Shown: positions 55,386 to 64,000 of the stretch, one piece after another
Numbering within the stretch: the first letter of the stretch is position 1
How the letters are laid out: every line of letters begins with the position of its first letter
Notes under the pieces: generated by a model
What the model saw: only the letters and a program-made list of their open reading frames with translations
Told to the model about the DNA's origin: nothing
Database searches by the model: none
Position numbers and translations under genes: made by a program
Origin: Terriglobia bacterium
GTDB lineage: Bacteria; Acidobacteriota; Terriglobia; Acidiferrales; UBA7541
DNA length: 64,000 bases
Reading direction: 5' to 3'
Assembly: GCA_020073605.1 (NCBI GenBank)
Contig: JAIQEW010000011.1
Span: forward strand, 248,001-312,000

Positions 55386-58219
55386 TTCGAGAAGTCGATT
55401 ACGGGACCCCGAAGCAAGTTTCCGACACGCTCGTGACGCTGGAGATCGACGGGAAGCCGGTCACCGTGCCGGCCGGCACGTCGGTGATGCGCGCGGCGGC
55501 CGAAGTGGGTGTTCAGATACCCAAGCTTTGCGCCAGCGATAACCTGAAAGCTTTCGGCTCCTGTCGCCTCTGCCTGGTCGAAGTGGAAGGGCGGAAGGGT
55601 ACGCCCGCCTCCTGCACGACTCCCGCCGAGCAAGGCATGAAGGTGCGGACGCAATCGCCCAAACTTGCCAAGCTGCGCCTGGGCGTGATGGAACTCTATG
55701 CCTCGGACTTTCCGCCCGAATTGCTCAAGCCCTCCGCAGGCGTGAACTCCGAGTTTCAGGAGATGGCCGTGGCCGTCGGCCTGAGCAAGGTCCGTTACGG
55801 TTACTCCGGCAAGAATCATCAGAACGCCGAAAAGGACGAGTCGAATCCGTACTTCTCCTTCGATCCCTCCAAGTGCATCGTCTGCTCGCGCTGCGTGCGC
55901 GCGTGCGATGAGGTGCAGGGCACTTTGGCGCTTACCATCGACGGGCGAGGCTTCGCTTCCCAGGTTTCAGCCGGCGACAAGCCCTTCCTCGAATCGGAGT
56001 GCGTTTCCTGCGGCGCGTGCGTGCAGGCCTGTCCGACGGATAGCCTTCTGGAAAAGACCGTGATCGCGAAAGGCCGGCCGGATCGCAGCGTGGTTACGAC
56101 GTGCGCCTACTGCGGCGTGGGCTGCTCCTTCAAGGCCGAGTTGCGGGGCAATGAGGTCGTCCGCATGATGCCATTCAAGGACGGCAAAGCGAATCACGGC
56201 CACTCGTGCGTGAAAGGCCGCTTCGCGTGGGGCTACGCCACCCACAAAGACCGCATTACGAAGCCCATGGTCCGCGCCAAGATCACCGATCCGTGGCGCG
56301 AAGTGAGCTGGGAAGAAGCCATCGGCCACGCCGCCAGCGAATTCAAGCGGATCCAGGCAAAATACGGGCGCGATTCGATCGGCGGCATCACTTCTTCGCG
56401 CTGCACGAACGAAGAGACTTACCTGGTCCAGAAGATGGTCCGCGCCGCCTTCGGCAACAATAACACCGACACGTGCGCACGCGTCTGCCACTCGCCTACG
56501 GGCTATGGTATGAATACGACGCTTGGCACCTCCGCCGGAACTCAGAACTTCGACTCGATCGAAGCGGCCGACGTAGTCATGATCATCGGCGCGAATCCCA
56601 CGGACGCCCATCCGGTGTTTGCGTCGCAAATGAAACGCAGGCTGCGGGAGGGCGCCCGGCTCATCATTCTCGATCCGCGCCGAATTGACCTGGTCAAGTC
56701 GCCGCACATCCAGGCCGACTATCACTTGCCTTTGCTGCCGGGCACGAACGTGGCAATGATCAACGCTCTCGCTCACGTGGTGGTAACGGAAGGCCTGGTG
56801 GACGAAGCTTTTGTGAAGGAGCGCTGCGACGTCGCGGCGTTCGAACAGTGGCGCAAGTTCATCGCTGAGGAGCGTAACTCGCCCGAAGTCGCGGAAAAAT
56901 TCACCGGCGTGCCCGCGGCGGACGTTCGAGCGGCCGCGCGGATGTACGCGACTGGCGGAAACGCGGCGATCTACTATGGACTGGGCGTCACCGAGCACAG
57001 CCAGGGATCGACCATGGTAATGGGGATGTGCAATTTGGCCATGGCCACCGGCAACCTCGGCAAAAACGGCGTCGGTATCAATCCTCTGCGGGGGCAGAAT
57101 AACGTGCAGGGCTCCTGCGACATGGGATCATTCCCTCACGAATTCCCCGGATACCGCCATGTCTCCCAAACCGCCGTGCGCGAATCATTCGAAGCCGCGT
57201 GGAAAGTGGCACTCCAGTCCGAGCCCGGCCTGCGCATTCCGAATATGATCGACGCGGCTGTCGACGGCACCTTCAAGGGCATCTACATTCAGGGCGAGGA
57301 TATCGTTCAGTCCGACCCGAACACGCAGCATATTTCCGGCGGTCTGGCTGCTATGGAGTGCGTTGTCGTCCAGGATTTGTTCCTGAATGAGACCGCAAGC
57401 TACGCCCACGTGTTCCTGCCCGGCTCGACCTTCCTGGAAAAGGACGGCACCTTCACGAACGCGGAGCGCCGCATCAGCCGCGTCCGCAAGGCCATCGAAC
57501 CCATGGCCGGCTTGGGCGACTGGGAAGCGACCATTGCGCTCTCTGCAGCCATGGGATATCCGATGCATTACAACCATCCGTCCGAGATAATGGACGAGAT
57601 CGCGCGACTTACTCCGACTTTTAAGGGCGTCAGCTTTGAGAAGATCGAGCAGCTCGGCAGTATTCAGTGGCCCTGCAATGACAAGGCCCCCGAGGGCACT
57701 CCCGTGATGCACATCGGCGGGTTCGTCCGCGGCAAGGGCCGGTTCATGATTACCGAATTCGTACCCACCGACGAGCGGACGACCGGCCGCTTCCCGCTGA
57801 TCCTGACCACGGGGCGCATCCTGTCGCAATACAACGTCGGCGCCCAAACTCGCCGGACGGACAACAACGTTTGGCACGACATGGACGTGCTCGAGATTCA
57901 TCCGTCCGACGCAGAAAATCGCGGCATTAAGGAAGGCGACCTGGTTTCGCTCGCGAGCCGCTCGGGGGAAATCACTCTGCCTGCCCGCATCTCGGAGCGC
58001 ATGCAACCGGGCGTCGTCTATACCACGTTCCACCATGCGATGACCGGCGCGAACGTCGTCACGACCGAGTTTTCGGACTGGGCTACGAACTGCCCCGAAT
58101 ACAAGGTGACGGCGGTGCAGGTGCAGCTCGCGAGACACCTATCCGAATGGCAGGAGCACTACCGCGAGACGCGCCGCTTGACCACACGGATCGAGCGGGA
58201 ATCCACCGCAAACGACTGA
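55376..58219 (+). CDS. fdsA: NAD-dependent formate dehydrogenase, alpha (catalytic molybdopterin) subunit
   Basis: A 947-residue molybdenum or tungsten bis-MGD enzyme subunit that oxidises formate to CO2. N-terminal [2Fe-2S] domain (CASDNLKAFGSCRLCLVEVEG), two [4Fe-4S] motifs (CIVCSRCVRAC, CVSCGACVQACP), a further cluster in CAYCGVGC, then the catalytic domain. The active-site residue is cysteine in TCARVCHSPTGYG, not selenocysteine. The C-terminal domain reads TTGRILSQYNVGAQTRR. Length is normal. A chaperone (FdhD/FdsC) would be needed but is not in the window. Confidence 0.95.
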   Translation: MALIREVDYGTPKQVSDTLVTLEIDGKPVTVPAGTSVMRAAAEVGVQIPKLCASDNLKAFGSCRLCLVEVEGRKGTPASCTTPAEQGMKVRTQSPKLAKLRLGVMELYASDFPPELLKPSAGVNSEFQEMAVAVGLSKVRYGYSGKNHQNAEKDESNPYFSFDPSKCIVCSRCVRACDEVQGTLALTIDGRGFASQVSAGDKPFLESECVSCGACVQACPTDSLLEKTVIAKGRPDRSVVTTCAYCGVGCSFKAELRGNEVVRMMPFKDGKANHGHSCVKGRFAWGYATHKDRITKPMVRAKITDPWREVSWEEAIGHAASEFKRIQAKYGRDSIGGITSSRCTNEETYLVQKMVRAAFGNNNTDTCARVCHSPTGYGMNTTLGTSAGTQNFDSIEAADVVMIIGANPTDAHPVFASQMKRRLREGARLIILDPRRIDLVKSPHIQADYHLPLLPGTNVAMINALAHVVVTEGLVDEAFVKERCDVAAFEQWRKFIAEERNSPEVAEKFTGVPAADVRAAARMYATGGNAAIYYGLGVTEHSQGSTMVMGMCNLAMATGNLGKNGVGINPLRGQNNVQGSCDMGSFPHEFPGYRHVSQTAVRESFEAAWKVALQSEPGLRIPNMIDAAVDGTFKGIYIQGEDIVQSDPNTQHISGGLAAMECVVVQDLFLNETASYAHVFLPGSTFLEKDGTFTNAERRISRVRKAIEPMAGLGDWEATIALSAAMGYPMHYNHPSEIMDEIARLTPTFKGVSFEKIEQLGSIQWPCNDKAPEGTPVMHIGGFVRGKGRFMITEFVPTDERTTGRFPLILTTGRILSQYNVGAQTRRTDNNVWHDMDVLEIHPSDAENRGIKEGDLVSLASRSGEITLPARISERMQPGVVYTTFHHAMTGANVVTTEFSDWATNCPEYKVTAVQVQLARHLSEWQEHYRETRRLTTRIERESTAND

Positions 58220-58222
58220 GAC

Positions 58223-58432
58223 ATGGAATCCGAGAACATGGTGCACATGGCGAATCAGATCGCCCTCTTCTTCGCCAGCTATCCCAAGGACGAAGCGGTT
58301 GCGGGCGTGACGGACCACTTCAAGAAGTTCTGGGAACCGCGCATGCGGAAACAGATCGTCGAATACGTCGCGCACGGCGGGGGTGGGCTGCACGAACTCG
58401 CTCTCGAAGCTGTAAAGCACCTCAGTAACTAG
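58223..58432 (+). CDS. fdsD: Formate dehydrogenase delta subunit
   Basis: Sixty-nine residues, starting three bases after fdsA. The pattern MVHMANQIALFFASYPKDEAVAGVTDHFKKFWEPRMRKQI and the helical end match FdsD, the small stabilising subunit. Last gene of the operon. Confidence 0.88.
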   Translation: MESENMVHMANQIALFFASYPKDEAVAGVTDHFKKFWEPRMRKQIVEYVAHGGGGLHELALEAVKHLSN

Positions 58433-58479
58433 AATCCCGTTCTTTTGCGGGTCGAATAGCCGGCGCGGCCTGCATGCAG

Positions 58480-59457
58480 CTACAGCGTCGACTGCTTCTT
58501 GCAGAACTCCACGATGCGCGCCTCCGACCAGAATCTTTCCTCGCCCGTTTCCCGCGAGACGAACCCGCAGTGTCCGCCGTGGCGCGGAGCGATGATCCGA
58601 ATGTTCGGATTTCCGCGAATGGCTGCATGCCCGAACGTTGAAAATGGAACGAAGGGATCATCCTGCGCGGTCAGGATCAGGGTGGGCCGCCGGATTGCCT
58701 CCAGCACGTGCATGGCGCTCGAACGAGCGTAGTAGTCGTCCGCGCCTTCGAAGCCGCAGAAGCGCGCCGTGATGATTTCGTCGAAATCGCGCACGGTCCG
58801 GATGCGGCTCATCCGGCCGAGCGAATAGATATCCGGAAACAGCCGCGCCTTGCGCCGCATCCGGCCCTTCAGCCGCCGCACGAAGTGCCGTTCGTAATGG
58901 AAATTTCGCGGCTCGCCAAGGGCGTTCACGCAGGCCGCCAAATCGAAGCAAGGCGCCACGGCCACAAACCCGCGAAGCGCTTCGGGCACGGAGTCCCCGA
59001 ATTCGCCCGCCATCTTCAGCACCAGGTTCCCGCCCATGGAAAATCCTGCCGCGAATACCTTCGGCAGCCGGTCGCGCTCGATGAGTTCGAGCAGGACCGC
59101 GCGGATATCGCCGCTCCGGCCGGAGTGGTAGAGCGTCGGCGTCAGGCCTTCCGTGCCACCGCAATTCCGCTGGTTGAGCCGCACCACGTTGAAGCCCGCG
59201 ATGCCTGCTTTCTCGGCCGTGCCGAGCATGTACCCGGAATCGCTCGAGCCTTCGAGACCGTGCAGCAGTACGAGCGTGGGATGCTTGCGCGGCTCCTTCT
59301 CCCAGTGGCAGTCGGCGCGCACCTGCGTTCCCGGCTCGACCTCGAAGAGCCTCGGCACGCTCGCAGGCAGTTGCGGAAAGCGGCGTGGCAAGAACGCGGC
59401 CACGATGGTCATCAGGTGGGCGTTGCGAAGGGCTGTGTGCGGCTGAAAGTCTTTCAC
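58480..59457 (-). CDS. YheT-like alpha/beta hydrolase
   Basis: A 325-residue alpha/beta hydrolase (UPF0017/ABHD1-3 type). The oxyanion part is VLLHGLEGSSDSGYM, the nucleophile Ser lies in AAGFSMGGNLVLKMAGE, and the conserved LNQRNCGGTEGLTPTLYHSG is typical of the family. The catalytic Asp is in TAQDDPFVP and the His in RHGGHCGF. It is a probable esterase/hydrolase of unknown substrate. It is convergent with the fds operon. Confidence 0.88.
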   Translation of the reverse strand: MKDFQPHTALRNAHLMTIVAAFLPRRFPQLPASVPRLFEVEPGTQVRADCHWEKEPRKHPTLVLLHGLEGSSDSGYMLGTAEKAGIAGFNVVRLNQRNCGGTEGLTPTLYHSGRSGDIRAVLLELIERDRLPKVFAAGFSMGGNLVLKMAGEFGDSVPEALRGFVAVAPCFDLAACVNALGEPRNFHYERHFVRRLKGRMRRKARLFPDIYSLGRMSRIRTVRDFDEIITARFCGFEGADDYYARSSAMHVLEAIRRPTLILTAQDDPFVPFSTFGHAAIRGNPNIRIIAPRHGGHCGFVSRETGEERFWSEARIVEFCKKQSTL

Positions 59458-59563
59458 TGCATTCTATGGTAGGCACTGCGAGGCCCGCGCGCAACCCTCG
59501 CGGAAGCGCAAAGCGATAGGCGAGTAAAGACACGCGTACAGCGGGGCGCGGAGGGAACGCAGC

Positions 59564-59794
59564 CTAGCCGAAGATTCTAAGCCACGCCCATTCGAGCATC
59601 GCCAGCCCGGCAAATCCGGCGGCCATGTAAGCAGCCAGATAGAGAACCAGGACGGCAACGGCAGCGATCGAATTCTTCAGCGTGGGCTGCCCCGGCAGCG
59701 ACGCCGGAAGCTCCTCGACCATGTTGCGGGACCGGGTGGCGACAGGCGGCAGGAAGGTGCTGACCGCCTCGCTCATTCCAAAGTGCTCGTTCAT
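59564..59794 (-). CDS. Small single-helix membrane protein
   Basis: A 76-residue protein, starting at ATG 59794 (MNEHFGMSEAVSTFLPPV). It has a hydrophilic N-terminal half and one long hydrophobic stretch SIAAVAVLVLYLAAYMAAGFAGLAML. I recognise no family. It sits between the hydrolase and fbp genes on the same strand. Confidence 0.45.
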   Translation of the reverse strand: MNEHFGMSEAVSTFLPPVATRSRNMVEELPASLPGQPTLKNSIAAVAVLVLYLAAYMAAGFAGLAMLEWAWLRIFG

Positions 59795-59930
59795 GGCCCG
59801 AGTGTATCCAGCGCCCGAAGAACAATCCAATTCAACTTTGCGCTCGAACGAATCACTTTTCGAGATGGATGGCCGGGCGGCCGATCCGGCTAGGGTGCTT
59901 CGTCCCGTTTCGAAAGCGTGACCTTACGAT

Positions 59931-60977
59931 TCAGCGAGCCTGACTTGCAAGATTCGCGGGGTCACGACTGAAATCGGTGCAAAACTTGTCGTAGAGCGCA
60001 ACGTCCTGCGTGCTTCCCATGACGATGGGAGCCCGGTCGTGGAGAGAGCTGGCCTGGACGTCCAGCGCGTTTTGCGCTCCAGTCGTGGCAGCGCCTCCGG
60101 CCTGGGCCATGATGAAAGCCATGGGAGCCACTTCGTAGAGGAGGCGTAGTTTCGGTTTTGGCTTTTGCGGATTGCTGCAATCGGCGGGATAAAGGAAGAC
60201 GCCTCCATAGAGCAGCGTGCGATGGAAGTCGGCCACCAGTGAGCCGATGTAGCGCAATGAGTAAGGCCGGCCGGTGGCGGCGTCCTTCTGCTTCAGATAC
60301 TCGATGTATCTCCGCGTCGGCTCGTCCCAGGAGGCTACGTTGCCTTCATTGATGCTGTAATACTTGCCTTTGGGCGGGGTGACGATTCGCTCGTGCGAGA
60401 GGATGAACTCTCCGATGCTCGGCTCCAGAGTAAAGCCGTAGACGCCCTCCCCGGTGGTGTAAACGATCATGGTGCTCGACCCGTAGAGAAAATAGCCGGC
60501 CGCGATCTGCTCGGATCCTTTCCGGAGGCAATCTCCCAGCGTGCCGTCCCCGGAAGAAGAAATTCGGCGATGGACGGAGAAGATCGTGCCGATGCTGACA
60601 TTCGCCTCGATATTCGAGGATCCGTCCAGCGGGTCGTAGAGCAATACGTATTGCCCCTTGGGAAACCTTGCTGGAATCGGGATGAGGTCGGGGCTTTCCT
60701 CGGAGACCATGACGCAGAGGTGGCCGCCGTGATCCATGGCCCTGTAGATCGTGTCCTGCGCAATCGAGTCCAGTCGCTTTACCAGGTCTCCCGTGACATT
60801 GGACTCGCCGGTCCCTCCGAAGATGTCCGCCAGCCCCCCGCGGTTCACCTGGTGGGAGATCACCTTGGCGGCGAGTGTCAGGTCCCAGAGCAGGCCCGTC
60901 AGGTCGCCGGTCGCGTGCGGGTGGGCGCGCTCCCGTTCGAGGATGTGCCGCTGGACTGTAACCATTGGTTTTGACAT
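59931..60977 (-). CDS. fbp: Class 1 fructose-1,6-bisphosphatase
   Basis: A 348-residue enzyme that hydrolyses fructose 1,6-bisphosphate in gluconeogenesis. The active site is YVLLYDPLDGSSNIEANVSIGTIFSVHRR (metal-binding DPxDGSSN). Also seen are EESPDLIPIP, the Y/R-rich RYIGSLVADFHRTLLYGGVFLYPAD segment and PMAFIMAQAGGAATTG. Normal length. It is divergent from guaB. Confidence 0.95.
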   Translation of the reverse strand: MSKPMVTVQRHILERERAHPHATGDLTGLLWDLTLAAKVISHQVNRGGLADIFGGTGESNVTGDLVKRLDSIAQDTIYRAMDHGGHLCVMVSEESPDLIPIPARFPKGQYVLLYDPLDGSSNIEANVSIGTIFSVHRRISSSGDGTLGDCLRKGSEQIAAGYFLYGSSTMIVYTTGEGVYGFTLEPSIGEFILSHERIVTPPKGKYYSINEGNVASWDEPTRRYIEYLKQKDAATGRPYSLRYIGSLVADFHRTLLYGGVFLYPADCSNPQKPKPKLRLLYEVAPMAFIMAQAGGAATTGAQNALDVQASSLHDRAPIVMGSTQDVALYDKFCTDFSRDPANLASQAR

Positions 60978-61095
60978 GGGAAGTTCCTCTAGCCGGAATT
61001 TCGATCTTAACCGTGTTCCTCGCGCATCCTACGCCTCTGCCGCCATCGACACAACGAATTTGCCACGCGAGCAGGCCGCCGGCGCGCACGCCTTC

Positions 61096-61124
61096 TTGAT
61101 TTCGCGCGAAGATGGGCCTAGAAT
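61096..61124 (+). promoter_or_regulatory. Probable guaB promoter
   Basis: TTGATT and TAGAAT separated by 17 bases. Transcription would start near 61131, giving an approximately 80-base leader with a hairpin. Confidence 0.5.
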
Positions 61125-61169
61125 TACGAATGGTTCATGACGGTCTTCTTCGACAAGGTAATCTTTTCC

Positions 61170-61206
61170 AAGCCCGGCGAATCTGGCTGGGCTTTCGTGT
61201 TTTTGG
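61170..61206 (+). terminator. Terminator-like hairpin in the guaB leader
   Basis: AAGCCCGGC pairs with GCTGGGCTT (one G-T pair), followed by TCGTGTTTTT. It ends just before the GGGGGGAT ribosome-binding site of guaB and well downstream of the probable promoter, so it could act as an attenuator. Confidence 0.55.
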
Positions 61207-61212
61207 GGGGAT

Positions 61213-62733
61213 ATGCCCATGAGTAGAGAAGCTCTGTTTGTGGCGACGCGGGACGAAACCGCCGGCGATCGGATGATCGAAGGCGCGATCCCCGAAGGGC
61301 TGACCTTCGACGACGTCCTGCTCCTGCCGGGCAAGTGCTCCTTTCTTCCCATGCAGGCGGACACGCGCACGTTTATCTCGCGCAAGATTGCGCTGAATAT
61401 CCCCATCGCCGCAGCCGCCATGGATACCGTCACCGACGCGCGCCTGGCCATCGCTATCGCGCGACAGGGCGGAATCGGGTTCGTGCATCGGAACATGACC
61501 ATCGACCGCCAAGCCGAGGAAGTAGACCGCGTGAAGCGCTCGGAAAGCGGCATGATCGTCGATCCCGTGACAATCGGACCCGAGATGTCCGTCCGGCAGG
61601 CGCTGGACATCATGAACAAGTACAAGGTTTCCGGCCTCCCCGTCACGCGGGGGTCCCGCCTCGTAGGCATCCTCACGAACCGCGATTTGCGCTTCGAGCG
61701 CAATCTCGACCAGCCCGTCAGCAACATCATGACGAAGGAGAATCTGGTCACCGTGCCGGTCGGAACGACACTAGACGAAGCCGAGCGAATCCTCCAGCGC
61801 CACCGCATCGAAAAGCTTCTCGTTGTCGACAAGGACTTCAACCTCAAGGGCCTCATCACCGTCAAGGACATCCAGAAGAAGCTCGAGTTCCCCAACGCCA
61901 CGAAGGACGAGCAGGGTCGGCTGCGCGTCGGCGCGGCCATCGGCGCCACCGGGGATTTTCTCGAGCGCGCCGAGGAGATGGCTCGCGAAAAGGTGGACGT
62001 GCTGGCAATCGACACCGCGCACGGCCACACCACGCGCGTGATGGACGCGATCCGCGCGGTGAAGCGCAAATTCCCTGAATTGCAGTTGGTCGCCGGGAAC
62101 GTCGCGACGGCGGAAGGAACGCGTGATCTGATCGCGCTCGGCATCGATGGCCTCAAGGTCGGCATCGGGCCGGGCTCGATCTGCACGACGCGCGTCGTCA
62201 CCGGCGCGGGCGTGCCGCAAATTACGGCGGTCGCCGAATGTTCGCGCGCCGCGCTTGGCAGCGATGTGCCGATCATCGCCGACGGCGGAATCAAGTTCTC
62301 GGGCGACATCACCAAGGCCATCGCTGCGGGGGCGTCGGCGGTAATGATCGGCAGCCTCTTCGCCGGCACCGAGGAATCCCCCGGCGAAACGATTCTCTAC
62401 CAGGGCCGCACGTTCAAGTCCTACCGCGGAATGGGTTCGCTGGGCGCCATGGAGGCGGGTTCGGCCGACCGCTACGCCCAGGAAACGGCCGAGCGCGGCA
62501 AGTCCGTACCCGAAGGGATCGAAGGCCAGGTGCCGTACAAGGGGCCGCTGGCAGGTCTCGTCGATCAACTCGTCGGCGGGCTGCGCAGCGGGATGGGCTA
62601 CTGCGGCACGCCGACTTTGAGGGAACTACAGGAACGCGGCAAGTTCATCCGCATCTCCCAAGCAGGCCTGCGCGAAAGCCACGTCCACGACGTGATCATC
62701 ACACGCGAAGCGCCCAACTACAGGCTCGAGTAA
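61213..62733 (+). CDS. guaB: Inosine-5'-monophosphate dehydrogenase
   Basis: A 506-residue IMPDH that makes XMP from IMP in guanine nucleotide synthesis. N-terminal TIM-barrel part ([13 protein letters not shown]), a tandem CBS domain (about 110-225), then the catalytic loop with Cys324 ([20 protein letters not shown]) and the phosphate-binding [17 protein letters not shown]. The flap is [19 protein letters not shown] 61213 has GGGGGGAT upstream. No guaA is near. Confidence 0.96.
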   Translation: MPMSREALFVATRDETAGDRMIEGAIPEGLTFDDVLLLPGKCSFLPMQADTRTFISRKIALNIPIAAAAMDTVTDARLAIAIARQGGIGFVHRNMTIDRQAEEVDRVKRSESGMIVDPVTIGPEMSVRQALDIMNKYKVSGLPVTRGSRLVGILTNRDLRFERNLDQPVSNIMTKENLVTVPVGTTLDEAERILQRHRIEKLLVVDKDFNLKGLITVKDIQKKLEFPNATKDEQGRLRVGAAIGATGDFLERAEEMAREKVDVLAIDTAHGHTTRVMDAIRAVKRKFPELQLVAGNVATAEGTRDLIALGIDGLKVGIGPGSICTTRVVTGAGVPQITAVAECSRAALGSDVPIIADGGIKFSGDITKAIAAGASAVMIGSLFAGTEESPGETILYQGRTFKSYRGMGSLGAMEAGSADRYAQETAERGKSVPEGIEGQVPYKGPLAGLVDQLVGGLRSGMGYCGTPTLRELQERGKFIRISQAGLRESHVHDVIITREAPNYRLE

Positions 62734-62763
62734 TGCGGCATCGCCCTTCGGGGGCGCGTTAGG

Positions 62764-63237
62764 ATGCGCTGGATCAAGACGTGGTGGCCGGCGCTTGTCT
62801 GGGCCGCGGTCATCTCGATTTTCTCGACCGGCGCCTTCACGTCGGAAAACACCAGCCGCGTCATTCTCCCGGTCCTCCACTGGCTCCTCCCGCACGCCTC
62901 GCACGCCACGCTCGTCTTTATGCATCATGTGATTCGGAAGTGCGGGCACTTCACCGAATACTTCATTCTGAGCCTGCTGATTCTGCGTGGCATCCGCGCC
63001 GGAAGGAACGAGACGCATCTCGCCTGGGCCCTCGCAGCCATCGCGCTCGTCGCCGGCTTCGCGGCGCTCGATGAATTCCACCAGCGGTTCGTGCCGGGGC
63101 GCACTCCGGCCGTGCACGACGTGCTGATCGATACGGCGGGCGGCGCGGCGGCGCAGGTGATCGCGGCCCTCTTCGCTCTGTGGCTTCACGTCCGGCAGCG
63201 GCGAGCGCAAGAGGAAGGCGCCGGCGGAGATGCCTGA
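62764..63237 (+). CDS. VanZ-like membrane protein
   Basis: A 157-residue protein with about four membrane helices. The family motif is HHVIRKCGHFTEYFILSLLILRG and ALDEFHQRFVPGRTPAVHDVLIDTAGGAAAQ. VanZ-like proteins have an unknown biochemical role; the resistance link is limited to a few. It lies 30 bases after guaB and may be co-transcribed. Confidence 0.88.
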   Translation: MRWIKTWWPALVWAAVISIFSTGAFTSENTSRVILPVLHWLLPHASHATLVFMHHVIRKCGHFTEYFILSLLILRGIRAGRNETHLAWALAAIALVAGFAALDEFHQRFVPGRTPAVHDVLIDTAGGAAAQVIAALFALWLHVRQRRAQEEGAGGDA

Positions 63238-63241
63238 AATG

Positions 63242-63277
63242 AAAAAGCCCGCCCCGATACATCGGGACGGGCTTTTG
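63242..63277. terminator. Bidirectional rho-independent terminator
   Basis: AAAAAGCCCG and CGGGCTTTT arms flank an inner CCCCGAT/ATCGGGA stem, with A-rich and T-rich flanks on both sides. It lies between convergent VanZ-like and rplQ genes and serves both. Confidence 0.85.
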
Positions 63278-63298
63278 TAAGCCTGATGCGGACCGCTT

Positions 63299-63739
63299 TT
63301 ACTTCTCGGCTGCGGCCGCTTCCTTTTCTTCCGGAGCTTCTTCCGCGGCGGCCTTCTTCGGTTTCTTTTCCTTCTTCTTCAGTTCCGAGCCGATGAATTC
63401 GAGAATCGCCAGCTCGGCCCCGTCGCCGATCCGCCAGCCGGTGCGGATGATCCGCGTGTAGCCTCCGGGACGGTCTGCGAAGCGCGGCGCGAGATCCGCG
63501 AAGAGCTTCTTCGTCGCGTCCGTGGTCATCAGGAACGCGGCGGCCTGTCGCCGCGCATGGAGCGAATCGCGCTTGCCGAGAGTGATCATGCGCTCGGCAA
63601 TCGGGCGAGCCGCCTTCGCGCGAAGCACCGTCGTGTGGATGCGCTCCTTCTCGATCAGGTTCGTCACCAGATTGCGGAGCGTCGCGCGGCGATGCGCCGG
63701 CTGGCGTCCGAGTTTGCTTCCTGAAACTAAGTGTCTCAT
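63299..63739 (-). CDS. rplQ: 50S ribosomal protein L17
   Basis: A 146-residue L17: [36 protein letters not shown] at the N-terminus and [25 protein letters not shown] in the core. The C-terminus carries a lysine/alanine/glutamate-rich tail (about 25 residues) beyond the usual end. It follows rpoA on the same strand by 28 bases, the standard order. Confidence 0.96.
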   Translation of the reverse strand: MRHLVSGSKLGRQPAHRRATLRNLVTNLIEKERIHTTVLRAKAARPIAERMITLGKRDSLHARRQAAAFLMTTDATKKLFADLAPRFADRPGGYTRIIRTGWRIGDGAELAILEFIGSELKKKEKKPKKAAAEEAPEEKEAAAAEK

Positions 63740-63767
63740 GTTCCGGTCCGTGGCCCTTTCGAGTGGC

Positions 63768-64000
63768 TTAGATGGACGTCGCTTCCTCGGACGGCGGAGG
63801 AGCGGTCTGGCTCGGCAGCGGCGGCCAAATGACGCGGCCGTGCTCGTCGAACTTCATTCCCAGGCTCAAGCCCATTTTGTGCAGGATGTCCTTGATCTCG
63901 TTCAGCGACTTCCGTCCGAAATTCTTGGTCTTGAGCATTTCGGACTCGGTCTTCTGCACGAGCTCGCGGAGATTCTGAATGTTCGCGTTCTTCAGGCAAT
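63768..64000 (-). CDS. rpoA: RNA polymerase alpha subunit, C-terminal end
   Basis: The last 77 codons of rpoA; the gene continues beyond the right edge. The visible part is the alpha-[53 protein letters not shown]. This domain binds UP elements and activators. It is followed by rplQ. Confidence 0.95.
   Translation of the reverse strand, partial: CLKNANIQNLRELVQKTESEMLKTKNFGRKSLNEIKDILHKMGLSLGMKFDEHGRVIWPPLPSQTAPPPSEEATSI

Noticed and set aside
55376-58219. Selenocysteine-containing formate dehydrogenase
   Set aside because: The active-site position is a cysteine codon (CARVCHSP), and there is no in-frame TGA at that place.

Overview
The window looks like chromosomal DNA of a Gram-negative, G+C-rich bacterium, most likely an acidobacterium (Acidobacteriota, perhaps from an environmental genome). 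This is an inference. It rests on the many secreted TPR and DUF proteins, the M16, M61 and S9 peptidases, TonB-type outer-membrane proteins, short palindromic intergenic repeats, and a tmRNA whose tag ends in LALAA. The protein families were recognised by eye; no database search was possible.

Layout. 1-0.9 kb: the N-terminal 301 codons of a large minus-strand gene that joins a PD-(D/E)XK nuclease-like domain to a NACHT/STAND-type ATPase, probably the edge of an antiviral defence locus. 1.4-15.4 kb: ordinary metabolism and envelope genes: MarR regulator, MFS transporter, DUF4136 lipoprotein-like protein, VOC protein, TauE/SafE permease, an orphan sugar-binding-fold protein, a RibBA-like protein whose RibA half has lost its catalytic residues, a beta-propeller protein, a ComEA-like DNA-binding protein, a two-subunit M16 protease, a DUF2520 protein and a family 2 glycosyltransferase. 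15.5-28.7 kb: one long minus-strand block: ECF sigma factor and anti-sigma factor, three secreted TPR-type proteins, rnc, lepB, an AsmA-like protein, a DUF-type secreted protein, a short N-acetylglutamate synthase-like GNAT and uvrB.

28.8-37.9 kb: two small integration scars. A 39-bp copy of the tRNA-Ala 3' end lies 795 bp away from the intact gene and encloses two small genes. About 7 kb further on, a 24-bp copy of the tmRNA (ssrA) 3' end lies 380 bp downstream of it and encloses a broken GIY-YIG nuclease gene. Between the two are an MBL/beta-CASP protein, an aminotransferase, a lytic transglycosylase and a DUF985 cupin. 38.2-44.4 kb: a five-gene signalling operon: TonB-dependent receptor, YfiR, membrane histidine kinase with a CHASE8-like sensor, single-domain response regulator, and a receiver-kinase-receiver hybrid. 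It reads like a histidine-kinase version of the YfiR/YfiN periplasmic switch and is the most interesting intact system here.

44.5-53.0 kb: M61 peptidase, an orphan cydB without cydA, S9 peptidase, PEGA-domain protein, murJ and a small outer-membrane barrel. 53.3-58.4 kb: fdsGBAD-type NAD-dependent formate dehydrogenase operon. 58.5-64 kb: YheT-like hydrolase, a small membrane protein, fructose-1,6-bisphosphatase, guaB behind a promoter and a terminator-like hairpin (possible attenuator), a VanZ-like protein, then rplQ and the 3' end of rpoA on the minus strand.
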